Shown: positions 54,976-62,752 of the stretch, one piece after another | Layout of the letters: every line of letters starts with the position of its first letter | Position numbering within the stretch: position 1 is the first letter of the stretch | The notes under the pieces: model-generated | What the model was told of the DNA's origin: nothing | Database searches by the model: none | The model's input: the letters and a program-made list of their open reading frames with translations, nothing else | Origin: Sphingomonas sp. PP-F2F-G114-C0414 | GTDB taxonomy: Bacteria > Pseudomonadota > Alphaproteobacteria > Sphingomonadales > Sphingomonadaceae | DNA: 64,000 bases | Direction of reading: 5' to 3' | Assembly: GCF_003688595.1 (NCBI RefSeq) | Contig: NZ_RCWT01000013.1 | Location: 242,380-306,379 of the forward strand | Program-made: the position numbers and the translations under genes

Positions 54976-55638
54976 ATGCGAATCGATTCAGAGCAGTTTG
55001 GCAGTGCTTTATCAGCCGCCTCGCAATTCCGTAGCGATGATGACCTTCGTAGGGCGGCTGGAAGCGGTTTGTCGCGCTCGTACTATGTCAGGTTCAACGG
55101 TAGAGTCTTCCCGCTCAAAACGATTATGCGGCTGGCTTATCGGCGTGAGAATATAAAGTGGGATGGACCTCAATCAGCTAAAGCTGCTCGGGAATTGCGA
55201 TCCGACTTTGATATACTGCACATAACTAAAAACTCAGAGAAGAAGCGCCTCGACAGACAGCGTAAGAGCTCTGAGAGATGGGAGCGTAATCCTCGATATC
55301 GAGCTGACGTGCTTGATATTTACAGCTCAACATGCGCTGTAAGCGGATGCACGGTTCTTGACGCAATCGACGCCGCACACGTCCTTGGTGTCGGCCAACA
55401 TGGAGAAGACAAAGCGGAAAATGGTATTGTCTTACGTGCAGATCTTCACCGCTTGTTCGATGCTGAGCCTCCTCAGATGGCAATAGACCCTCGTAGCATG
55501 ACTGTACACTTCTCCATCGAATGTACTGGGCATTTCTCGGCATACGAAGGCAGGGAAATAAGAATCCCTAAGGGTGGGCCACCTTCAAGCGCTTTTGCTT
55601 TTCACTGGAAGAGCTTCAGGAAGGCTCATAATGCCTAG
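54976..55638 (+). CDS. HNH endonuclease
   Basis: A 220-residue protein. The C-terminal HNH domain runs from C120 and C125 (STCAVSGCTVLDAIDAAHVLG) to N149 and H158 (ENGIVLRADLHRLFD), giving the A-H135...N149...H158 pattern of McrA-like nucleases. The N-terminal half (YYVRFNGRVFPLKTIMRLAYRR) resembles the small domain preceding HNH in restriction-related proteins. It may cut foreign or modified DNA (inference). Base composition is AT-richer than the core genome. First gene of the island after tRNA-Gly; no partner methylase is visible. Confidence 0.82.
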   Translation: MRIDSEQFGSALSAASQFRSDDDLRRAAGSGLSRSYYVRFNGRVFPLKTIMRLAYRRENIKWDGPQSAKAARELRSDFDILHITKNSEKKRLDRQRKSSERWERNPRYRADVLDIYSSTCAVSGCTVLDAIDAAHVLGVGQHGEDKAENGIVLRADLHRLFDAEPPQMAIDPRSMTVHFSIECTGHFSAYEGREIRIPKGGPPSSAFAFHWKSFRKAHNA

Positions 55639-55796
55639 TTGCGCAATTACAGTCTGGTCCACGTAATTGGTGAGCGCTATCTCGACTTCTACACGCGCCC
55701 GCGAAACTGAGCCTGCTGCCCGTTCACTGGCGCGGCACCAGGGAACGATAACCGACCCCAATTCCCAACGCCCTCACAGGATCGCGTTTGAAATCC

Positions 55797-56046
55797 CGCC
55801 GGCGCCGATTACGGCATCGCTTACATGCATGACGGTAAGCTCTGCGGCGGCACAGCGGCATAGCTTACTCGGGCGCCTACCAGCAGGAGGGGCAGGCATT
55901 CCCGTCCGAGTTAGCACTCACGCAGCACCGGCACGTGCCGGGCGCGCTACCTGCGCTGAAGCTTCACGGGCTGGTGGATGCCGGCAGCGTGGTGCGGGTG
56001 CAGAGCACCAGTCCAAGAGCGGCATGGTGCGGTTATGGTTGGGTTA
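55797..56046 (+). pseudogene. Decayed copy of the GrlR-like gene
   Basis: The DNA reads gattacggcatcgcttacatgcatgacggtaag, then ggcgcctaccagcaggaggggcaggcattcccgtccgag, then cagcaccggcacgtgccgggcgcg. Each part aligns with the intact gene at 59043-59384 (YGVAYLHDGKLRGG, GTYKQEGKLFSAE, QHRHVPGA). Several indels shift the frame and stops interrupt it. The 5' end of the gene (MPNGLYKM) is missing. The 433 bp between the HNH gene and the cyclase-like gene hold only this remnant. Confidence 0.78.
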
Positions 56047-56071
56047 TCCCAGATCGTGAATCAATAAGAAT

Positions 56072-56902
56072 TCAACCTAATTCAAAGTATTGATCTACAG
56101 CCTGCTTCCAAGATGCGATCTTCTCAGGTTTCAAGCCTTGCAGAAGCGAAGTTCTATCCATCCACGCAAAATATGAGTGCAGCTCCACTTTGAGAGCTTC
56201 TTTAATTTGCTTCAAAGGTGCCGCGCCGCTGGGCTGAGGCAGTCGTTCCTCCGTAGCCCACCACAACCAATGCGTTAGACGAAAAGGTTTGGAGCCGGCG
56301 GGAGCGAACGATCGGGCGGATTCATGCACAGCAATTCCGTAGGGAGGTGCAAGGGTCTCGGCCCCGTATGCCTGTATGATCGCAGGGCCGAACGCTACTC
56401 GATCCAGAGTGTTTGCGTGTAGTGCCTTCTTTTTAAGCGATAGTCCTGCGAGCATATCGGAGCCACGGTACACAGGACCGTATGCAATCGCCCCGCGTAG
56501 TAGAAAGCGGTTTTGGACATCAGGCGTCGATATGAAGAAGCATGATAGGTCCATCATGATCTTTCGTACTGCAATCTTGATTGTTGCTTGATCTTCGCTT
56601 GTAAGGAAAACTCCATCATTGATTGGTAGCGCGAGTACAGCTCCCTTCGCATCACTAACCGCCTGATCGACGGCCATGTGCAAACGGACCAGGAAGTTAG
56701 CGCTTTTCTCCATTGAAACGGACATTATATGTCCGGCGCCCATCAAGTCCAACCACGCCACATAGACGTTTTTAGCTTGTACGACTTTACTTGCATCGAA
56801 TTTAAAGCGCTCCCTTTGAGATTGCGCATATATTCGCGCTTGCTCGACTCCGGATGGCCCAGGCTTCTTCGCAGCGCTTCCGATCTTAATTACGTCTGTC
56901 AT
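56072..56902 (-). CDS. Class III nucleotidyl cyclase-like protein, unknown role
   Basis: A 276-residue protein with a fold resembling class III adenylate/guanylate and Pycsar cyclases. AWLDLMGAGHIM (D52) matches the first metal-Asp strand, LPINDGVFL (D96) the second metal site, FLLRGAIAYGPVYRG (about 133-147) the RGAIxxG turn, and RVAFGPAIIQAYGAE (169-181) the FGPALxEAY helix. Substrate specificity is unknown. The N-terminal ~40 residues are polar. Lower GC than neighbours. The ribosome site is ggggaaag. It follows the DUF6946-like gene by 64 bp on the same strand and may supply a signal to it or the nuclease (inference). Confidence 0.62.
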   Translation of the reverse strand: MTDVIKIGSAAKKPGPSGVEQARIYAQSQRERFKFDASKVVQAKNVYVAWLDLMGAGHIMSVSMEKSANFLVRLHMAVDQAVSDAKGAVLALPINDGVFLTSEDQATIKIAVRKIMMDLSCFFISTPDVQNRFLLRGAIAYGPVYRGSDMLAGLSLKKKALHANTLDRVAFGPAIIQAYGAETLAPPYGIAVHESARSFAPAGSKPFRLTHWLWWATEERLPQPSGAAPLKQIKEALKVELHSYFAWMDRTSLLQGLKPEKIASWKQAVDQYFELG

Positions 56903-56966
56903 TTACTTTCCCCTGTTTCACGTGGTCTGATTGCATTTCAGCCGGTGTATCAAGCGGCTGGCGTGG

Positions 56967-57635
56967 TCAGACTTGACGGAATGCCTGATCCCCACTTGCC
57001 CAGCCGAGCACCAACCGCCGTTCTGCGGGCGTAGTTGTCACGACAGGCTCGTCGGCGCGGCAACCCGGCTTAAGCAGCTCCACGAATCGTTCGTATGCTT
57101 CGAACCAGCGTCGCTCGGGCGAGAATGAATGCACCACCATGGCAGCGTCAGTCGCGCAGAACCGCTCCGCCTCGATCAGCGCTGCCGCCGTCCGGTGCAG
57201 CAGCTGGTAGTGAACGTCGGGCGGGCAATCGGCGATGCCGAGCAGGCCGCAAACGTATGCTAGACGCTCGACCTTGCCTGGGGAGGCGTCTCGCATCCAA
57301 TCACCAACGGTCGGGCCAAACGGTTCGTCTACCTTGCCTTCAACCGTGCACGCGACGAGCCCGCCGCGGTGGCGGCCAAGCGCGAACACATCAGACTGGC
57401 TTTCGCGCCGCCCGCCGGGCAGCGGAGTTTTATGCTCCGGCAGGGCTAACAGCAACTCCACCGGGCCCAGAACATGGGAGAGGATAGCCTGGACCTCTGG
57501 GGGAAGTCCGTCAGCGGCTTCCCATGCGTGCGCGACGGTGCGGGCACTGTAGCCGACGGCCCAGTGCAGGTCGGGCTTAGCGAGGAACTGGCGCCAGCTG
57601 TCTGGACCGGCGGATGGCACAAGAATGCGCGCCAC
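56967..57635 (-). CDS. DUF6946-like protein
   Basis: A 222-residue protein. The sequence ILVPSAGPDSWRQFLAKPDLHWAVGYSARTVAHAWEAADGLPPEVQAIL, then LLLALPEHKTPLPGGRRESQSDVFALGRHRGGLVACTVEGKVDEPFGPTVGDW and YQLLHRTAAALIEAERF, matches proteins I recall as DUF6946, of unknown function. The conserved CTVEGKVDE and SQSDVFALGR segments could form a PD-(D/E)XK-like nuclease site (D...E-x-K). Start GTG at 57635 lies 5 bp after the stop of the upstream nuclease-like gene, so the two form one unit. The start is not well supported by a ribosome site. Confidence 0.72.
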   Translation of the reverse strand: MARILVPSAGPDSWRQFLAKPDLHWAVGYSARTVAHAWEAADGLPPEVQAILSHVLGPVELLLALPEHKTPLPGGRRESQSDVFALGRHRGGLVACTVEGKVDEPFGPTVGDWMRDASPGKVERLAYVCGLLGIADCPPDVHYQLLHRTAAALIEAERFCATDAAMVVHSFSPERRWFEAYERFVELLKPGCRADEPVVTTTPAERRLVLGWASGDQAFRQV

Positions 57636-57640
57636 AGGTG

Positions 57641-58894
57641 TTAGCCAATCGCAAACTGGAAGGGTTGCAAGGCGAGCGGCTGCCCCTTCGGCACGGACAT
57701 GGCGAAGCCGCTGGGCTGCTGGATTATATGTACGTGCCAGTATGCGCCGGCGGGCTTTGTGGTTGTCGTATGGAGCAACGGGAGTAAGGACTTCATTACG
57801 CCGTGAGGGATCGCGAATGCGACGTCGAGGTCCATGCAACCAAGCACGAATAACGCCGTATCTGCGTCTTCCAGGAATGTGTCCCATTGGGGATGATAGG
57901 CGTACCAGTAAGGCGCCTGATTCTTCCCCGTATACCGCTTTGACATGGCGCACGCGGCCCGGACGTCTCGTTTGGCATTCCAGTAGAGCGCCCGGCTTTT
58001 CTTCACCAAACTGGCCCCCTCACGTTGGCCGAGTGCCGCCACCACGTCTTCTCGCTTCGCTTGAAGTAGCTGCGCGTCAGTGAAGTGCCACGTCCCTTTG
58101 CTCCCGGTAGCCAAGTGACTAACCAGCGCTGCTGCCGAAGGTGCGACTGGCGCCGCGCCAGGATTCTCGCCCCCGGTTACCTCTACCTGCTCGTCTGGCT
58201 CAGGTTCTTCCTCTACGTCGGTCGCGGTTGCAAACATCACGTCGACCATACGATCTAACCGAGTATACTCGATTGGCGTAAGCAGGCTGCGCATCTTCAG
58301 TCCGGTCTCTACCGCCTCAGTGTTTTCCTTAAGCAAAACCAGCTTTATCAAAGCCTCGGCACTAATGACCCGTATGTCCCAGGCGTGCCTTGACCCCCTA
58401 ATTTGCGCCTCCAGTTCGCCGGTGTCTTGCCGACCGACAACGATTAATATGGACGAGTTAGCTGCTAGCTTGTCGGCGTCTGCCAACTTGCGGCGATACT
58501 TCGCCAGGGTGTCTAGCGAAAGGCGGTATGCGTCGGTCGTTTTCACCTCAACGACCAAAGTATGCTCTTCCGGAGAAAGCCAAAGACCGTCGAACCCTAT
58601 CTTGCCCTGCACACCCTGGTATCGACCGTTAATCGCCTCATAATCTAGCCGTCGTCCAAGCTCGTTTACCAAGTCCTGCAGAACCATGCCGTTCTTCGGA
58701 AAGGGGACCGTGAGGCAATGATCAATGTACTGTGAGATTTTTTCGGTCCCGATTTTTCCCAAGTATTCACGCAACTCGGAAGAACAGGTAGAATCGTCTT
58801 TTAGAGCGCCATCACCCGCCGCTGATACGATCTGTTCGATGCTGAACTTGCCGACACTGTCGGGCGCGGATTCAAAGATGGAAAGCAACGGCAT
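57641..58894 (-). CDS. Predicted PD-(D/E)XK nuclease-like protein
   Basis: A 417-residue protein. IGFDGLWLSPEEHTLVVEVKTTDAY carries D102, E116 and K118, the PD-(D/E)XK catalytic pattern, preceded by LVNELGRRLDYEAINGRYQG. The C-terminal half (YWYAYHPQWDTFLEDADTALFVLGCMDLDVAFAIP) is a separate domain resembling a restriction-related or sensor module; I cannot name it. Start ATG at 58894 (MPLLSIFESA). It heads the minus-strand trio. No methyltransferase is nearby, so it is not an ordinary type II restriction enzyme. Function is inferred from the motif and island setting. Confidence 0.68.
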   Translation of the reverse strand: MPLLSIFESAPDSVGKFSIEQIVSAAGDGALKDDSTCSSELREYLGKIGTEKISQYIDHCLTVPFPKNGMVLQDLVNELGRRLDYEAINGRYQGVQGKIGFDGLWLSPEEHTLVVEVKTTDAYRLSLDTLAKYRRKLADADKLAANSSILIVVGRQDTGELEAQIRGSRHAWDIRVISAEALIKLVLLKENTEAVETGLKMRSLLTPIEYTRLDRMVDVMFATATDVEEEPEPDEQVEVTGGENPGAAPVAPSAAALVSHLATGSKGTWHFTDAQLLQAKREDVVAALGQREGASLVKKSRALYWNAKRDVRAACAMSKRYTGKNQAPYWYAYHPQWDTFLEDADTALFVLGCMDLDVAFAIPHGVMKSLLPLLHTTTTKPAGAYWHVHIIQQPSGFAMSVPKGQPLALQPFQFAIG

Positions 58895-59042
58895 AGAGCT
58901 AGCGTAGCGGCCCAATCCAGTGGCGCAACACCGCATTTCCCACTGCACCGTCCCTGGTCCACTCCTCGCCGCGGCAGTACTGTTTGCGCGGCAGGACACC
59001 ACAGCGGCCGGGAGCGGCAGCGAAAAAGTGAAGGACTTAAGT

Positions 59043-59384
59043 ATGCTGACTGCGATGCCAAACGGGCTCTACAAGATGGCCTTCGAGACGCCGACCGGCA
59101 TGGACTACGGCGTTGCCTACCTGCACGATGGCAAGCTGCGTGGCGGCGACAGCGGCATGGCTTACCTCGGTACGTACAAGCAAGAAGGGAAGCTGTTTTC
59201 CGCCGAAATGTCCGTTACCCAGCACCGCCACGTGCCGGGCGCGGTGTCCGCGCTAGGCTTCAACGACATGGTAGTGGAACTCCACGGGCTTGTGGACAAC
59301 AGCAGCGTGGTGACGGTTCGCGGCACTTCGCCGGAAACCAGCCTGGTCCGGTTTACGGCACGGCTGTCGTTGATTGCCGATTAA
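59043..59384 (+). CDS. GrlR-family regulatory protein
   Basis: A 113-residue small beta-barrel-like protein with MPNGLYKMAFETPTGMDYGVAYLHDGKLRGGDSGMAYLGTYKQEGKLFSAEM, matching the GrlR fold (T3SS negative regulator of enteropathogenic E. coli). GrlR-like proteins exist in bacteria without type III secretion, where they are uncharacterised. Ribosome site aagga at 59027-59031; ATG 59055 (MPNGLYKM) is the alternative start. A decayed copy lies at 55797. Flanked by the nuclease-like gene and a second pseudogene. Confidence 0.78.
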   Translation: MLTAMPNGLYKMAFETPTGMDYGVAYLHDGKLRGGDSGMAYLGTYKQEGKLFSAEMSVTQHRHVPGAVSALGFNDMVVELHGLVDNSSVVTVRGTSPETSLVRFTARLSLIAD

Positions 59385-59519
59385 GATTGAAGCGGTCGCT
59401 CTGATCCAGCGACCCGCAGATGGCCTTAGGGCGCACCCCACTAACCCCGGGGCGGCGCCGGCCGACATCCAGCAAGGCTAGTTAGGCTAAGCCTCGTTGC
59501 ACGACGTCGGCTTTCCAGC

Positions 59520-59985
59520 GCCGCCGACCACACGCACAGGTCTGCCGATTATGGGCCGGCCGTGCGACCACCTCCGTGCCATGCAACGTCCCTTAGATAG
59601 CCGGGCGACAGACACACTGTCCCTGGTTGCCGCCCAACCCGTGATACGCATCGGCGTCCTCTGTCACGTACAACCCGACATGACCGCCCTAAGGCGCTCG
59701 AACACCGCACGGCCCCGGATACCAAAGGCTCGGAGCGCAGGTTGGCTCTCCAGTCTGCCGGGCCTTGGCGCGCACCGCGAACGGTGCAGACGCTATGCCG
59801 ACCTCGTCCAAAGACAATGCCACGGATACATCGAACCGAGGCACGTTGTCCGCGTTGTAGATCATACCCAGCACTTTGGTGCCCAGCCGCTTGGCCCAGC
59901 CTAGAACGATGGGATTGTTCGCAGGGCCGGCAGCCTCACGGACGTCGAGTTCCGCACGGGCGGCGCTAGCCAAGCTGGTCTGGCC
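59520..59985 (-). pseudogene. Decayed peptidoglycan-hydrolase/endopeptidase-like gene (TIGR02594-like)
   Basis: On the minus strand, ARAELDVREAAGPANNPIVLGWAKRLGTKVLGMIYNADNVPRFDVS is close to the family start (AELGVREAPGPANNP...YNADSVAWCGLF), but the catalytic WCGLF is replaced. Downstream a frame change leads to GGHVGLYVTEDADAYHGLGGNQG, normally in the same frame. After that a stop and another shift occur. Phage-type lysis or wall genes of this family are usually about 150-200 residues. It is a relic with at least two frameshifts. Confidence 0.7.
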
Positions 59986-60070
59986 GGAAGCGAGTTGATG
60001 ACACTTGCTGCGAGTCGGCGAAATGGTTGTCCATGCGGGAGCGCAACAGTCGGAAGGCTGATCTGCCAGC

Positions 60071-60601
60071 TTACGCTGGGGTATCCCGATATTCTTTCTG
60101 GAACAGAGCGTGGGCGCGCTTCACGACCATCAACAGCGTCAAGAGGAAGTGCCCGTAAAAAAACACCGTTACGGCGGGGGGTACACCATTTTTCCAGTCT
60201 TGAACGTAGAACAGAAGGACAGAGAACAATGATATGACGCACACGAGCACGACATAGGAGACGTTGGCATTCAACTCTGTCAAAAGCGTCCGCCGGGCGG
60301 CAGCTTGACGGCTCTGTATCTCGGCGAGTCTTTTATCCGTCGGGCTTTCCCATCTCCGCTGGAATATCCCGAAGATTGCAACTTGAATATTCAGCATTAG
60401 TGCAATGAAGATACCGAAGAATGTAATCGAAACATTATAGGCATCCCTTGTTAAGGCCATCGCCTCCCAATAGAAAAAGCCGGCTAACAGAGTAGGAGCT
60501 CCGTAAAACAGCAAAAGATCATAATACGACAGAGACTTCGAGTCAGCGCGGCGCAGTGTTTTCCAATGATCTCGTATTATGGAGGAAATGTTTATTTTCA
60601 C
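60071..60601 (-). CDS. Four-helix membrane protein of a two-gene module, unknown
   Basis: A 176-residue protein starting at GTG 60601, whose last two bases lie within the upstream stop (GTGA). Predicted membrane segments are about 28-48 (LLLFYGAPTLLAGFFYW), 55-78 (VSITFFGIFIALMLNIQVAI), 113-135 (VSYVVLVCVISLFSVLLFYV) and 141-160 (VTVFFYGHFLLTLLMVV). A cytosolic loop between helices 2 and 3 is Arg/Glu-rich (about 82-110). Soluble sensor plus small membrane protein pairs are common in phage defence. No family recognised. AT-rich relative to the core. Confidence 0.75.
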   Translation of the reverse strand: MKINISSIIRDHWKTLRRADSKSLSYYDLLLFYGAPTLLAGFFYWEAMALTRDAYNVSITFFGIFIALMLNIQVAIFGIFQRRWESPTDKRLAEIQSRQAAARRTLLTELNANVSYVVLVCVISLFSVLLFYVQDWKNGVPPAVTVFFYGHFLLTLLMVVKRAHALFQKEYRDTPA

Positions 60602-61524
60602 GATGACTTATTCGCTAATACTTCGTAGAAATCCTTTAAAATATCGTCACACTGTTTTTTTAATGACTCAAAAGTGGGATGTCCGTCCATGCCCCGCACC
60701 ACGTCGCCGGTTATGTCGATCACACCAGCATCGGTGTTACCACCAAAGATGCCCACAGGGCGATATTTGCCGCCGATCTTCACGTCCGCGATAGCTTGGG
60801 TGAACTCGATACCGTCATGCATTACCACCCCGGCAGCGCCATGGGTAAGCGACTTTGCGACGCTCGCAAGGTCACCGAGCGTCTTGTTGCGCCGGGCCGT
60901 CATTCGAACTTCAAAATCAACGTTCGTAGGCGCTTCGTCGTTGAAGTAGCGATCCGTTACGTCGCCAGATGCATTACGCTTGATCAGTCGCAACCTTTTG
61001 ACCGGCCCTCCGCTATAAAGCGAACCACCCGCGTCATTAGGCAACAATTTTCGATACCGAAAATAGAAGCCCGGATTAGCGGCTTCGAAGGCATCCTTGA
61101 CATACGCCATCACCATCGTGATGCATGAACGGCCCTGGAAGGACTGGAAAGCAGCAAACGCTAGGTCCGACGTCTCTGGAGACCAGAATTCATAATAGAG
61201 GGGGATTTCTTCAACGTCATCAGTTCGGCGTCGATAATTACGCTTCTTCGTCTTTGTGTTCACAAAGTCGCTTTCGAAGCCGAATGTGCCGTATTTTACA
61301 TAGCCCTTACTGTTGCCCGGCCCGTCTGCCTCACGTTCCTCGAAGTACCAACTCCGCTCGCGTTCATCGTCCTGAACGGCGGCTATCTTCTCGGTCACGA
61401 ACTTCGTTATAAACTCGCGCGGACCGTTGTTCAGCCCGACATCGCCAAACGAAACCATCGCAGCCGGATCGCCTTTGCGATGCACTGTTATCAAGTACCC
61501 TCGAATTCCGATCGCACTAGGCAT
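60598..61524 (-). CDS. Unknown cytosolic protein paired with the membrane protein
   Basis: A 308-residue soluble protein. Recognisable pieces are an N-terminal strand pair (AIGIRGYLITVHRKG), a middle IPLYYEFWSPETSDLAFAAFQSFQGRSCITMVMAYVKDAF segment and the C-terminal GKYRPVGIFGGNTDAGVIDITGDVVRGMDGHPTFESLKKQCDDILKD. No domain is recognised; there is no Walker motif or nuclease signature. It is first of the pair, starting at 61524, and overlaps the membrane gene by GTGA. Its size and layout recall the Kiwa system (membrane KwaA plus KwaB), but I see no sequence match to support that. Confidence 0.72.
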   Translation of the reverse strand: MPSAIGIRGYLITVHRKGDPAAMVSFGDVGLNNGPREFITKFVTEKIAAVQDDERERSWYFEEREADGPGNSKGYVKYGTFGFESDFVNTKTKKRNYRRRTDDVEEIPLYYEFWSPETSDLAFAAFQSFQGRSCITMVMAYVKDAFEAANPGFYFRYRKLLPNDAGGSLYSGGPVKRLRLIKRNASGDVTDRYFNDEAPTNVDFEVRMTARRNKTLGDLASVAKSLTHGAAGVVMHDGIEFTQAIADVKIGGKYRPVGIFGGNTDAGVIDITGDVVRGMDGHPTFESLKKQCDDILKDFYEVLANKSS

Positions 61525-61610
61525 TCCACTCCGATCCCGCTGTTACCGCAACGTTCTCACCGAAATCGGTGAACTGCGCAACGTCGCCGATTGCGCGGGA
61601 ATGAATTGAT

Positions 61611-62408
61611 CTAGCCGACGCCCTTTGCGACGGCGGTTTCGATCAAAAATAGGGCCATACTGCCCGCTAGGTTGACGGCGAGCGCGGCGTGACGCGGAGC
61701 TACCTTAACCGGTTTGCGGCCCCCTGAGGCGTGGGCATCGCCGATCTTGTTCCGCAAGGTGCCCAAGCCTTCTACGACGCTCGCAGCACTCCCTAAGATG
61801 CGCTTGAAGGCGTCCTCGGAGTGCTGTGACGGTGCGATGTTCAGTCGTTCGGACGTCATGCGATACAGCTTCGGCAAATCGTCGTTTTGGCCATATTCAG
61901 AGTTGCCGTCCGCATCTTCGAGCAAGTGCTTACAAACGGTTTCGAGCAACGTTCGCGCCGCCGTAATCGCGCCGGCCGGATCGGTATCGCGGCGGGCAAG
62001 CGCCTTGTTCCAAGCGCCCATCACGCCCGCTGCATCGAACGACGCTATGCCTTCCGAAATAACCGTGTCGGCGAATGCCGCACCGCGCTCAAGCATCTCT
62101 AAAAGCGGCGCAAATTCCTCCCGCACGAATTTGCGACGGGGTTCCCAATGAGGGCTTACGCTTTTAAAAAACGACCAAAGGGCTCCGTCAGCCGTCTGGT
62201 GCGTTCGAATGAACCGCGGAAGTAACTTAGAAGTGACGGGATCGTTCATCAACTCGCGTCGCAGCACCCGATACACGTCCGTGTCGATGCCGCCGTCCGC
62301 GCAGTGCGAAACCAGTCCGTCCCGCAACACCATCGCGCGTTCGAACACATCCGTGGGGAGATTAGCAACCAGATTGCTAGGTTCATCATCATCGAAACGC
62401 AAAGTCAT
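61611..62408 (-). CDS. Abortive infection protein with Abi-C C-terminal domain
   Basis: A 265-residue protein. The C-terminal part ITAARTLLETVCKHLLEDADG, DDLPKLYRMTSERLNIAPSQHSEDAFKRILGSAASVVEGLGTLRNKIGDAHASGG, ALAVNLAGSMALFLIET matches the Abi-C (abortive infection C-terminus) domain. The N-terminal half is variable, as usual. Family members are predicted to act by killing or arresting phage-infected cells. ATG 62408 is used; a GTG at 62447 would add 13 residues. It is 87 bp beyond the start of the unknown cytosolic protein, so all three could be read as one transcript. Confidence 0.85.
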   Translation of the reverse strand: MTLRFDDDEPSNLVANLPTDVFERAMVLRDGLVSHCADGGIDTDVYRVLRRELMNDPVTSKLLPRFIRTHQTADGALWSFFKSVSPHWEPRRKFVREEFAPLLEMLERGAAFADTVISEGIASFDAAGVMGAWNKALARRDTDPAGAITAARTLLETVCKHLLEDADGNSEYGQNDDLPKLYRMTSERLNIAPSQHSEDAFKRILGSAASVVEGLGTLRNKIGDAHASGGRKPVKVAPRHAALAVNLAGSMALFLIETAVAKGVG

Positions 62409-62752
62409 GCCGCCACATAGCGCATAATCGAAATTCAAGGAACGCACTGGCTGCGGGCGTATATGGGGCCATTACGTAGGAAGGCAGCAACAAATCCTGC
62501 TTTTAGCTCCAGATAATTGCATTGGCGAACCGGAAGGCAGGGTTTTAAAAAATATTCGAGAAGATCAGACCGCGCTCACTGAACCGCGGCGCCACCCGCC
62601 ACCCTATACCGTCGGCAGGTACCATTGCGTATTCTACATAGGAATTATCAAGACGCTGATCATTGTCACTTTCAATCTACGAACATCATGGCATCGAGTC
62701 GCTCTCAGTTATTGAGAACTATCACCACCTATACTGTGGAGCGACCGATACT

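Noticed and set aside
56914..56929. TGTTTCACGTGGTCTG, half resembling a parS site
   Set aside because: Only one arm matches; 35 kb from parAB and in an accessory island, so chance similarity is likelier.
59497..59904. A plus-strand open frame of 135 codons
   Set aside because: It runs opposite the decayed wall-hydrolase gene and has no family features.
60071..61524. Assignment of the two-gene module to the Kiwa system
   Set aside because: Similar sizes and layout only; no sequence motif that I can tie to KwaA or KwaB.
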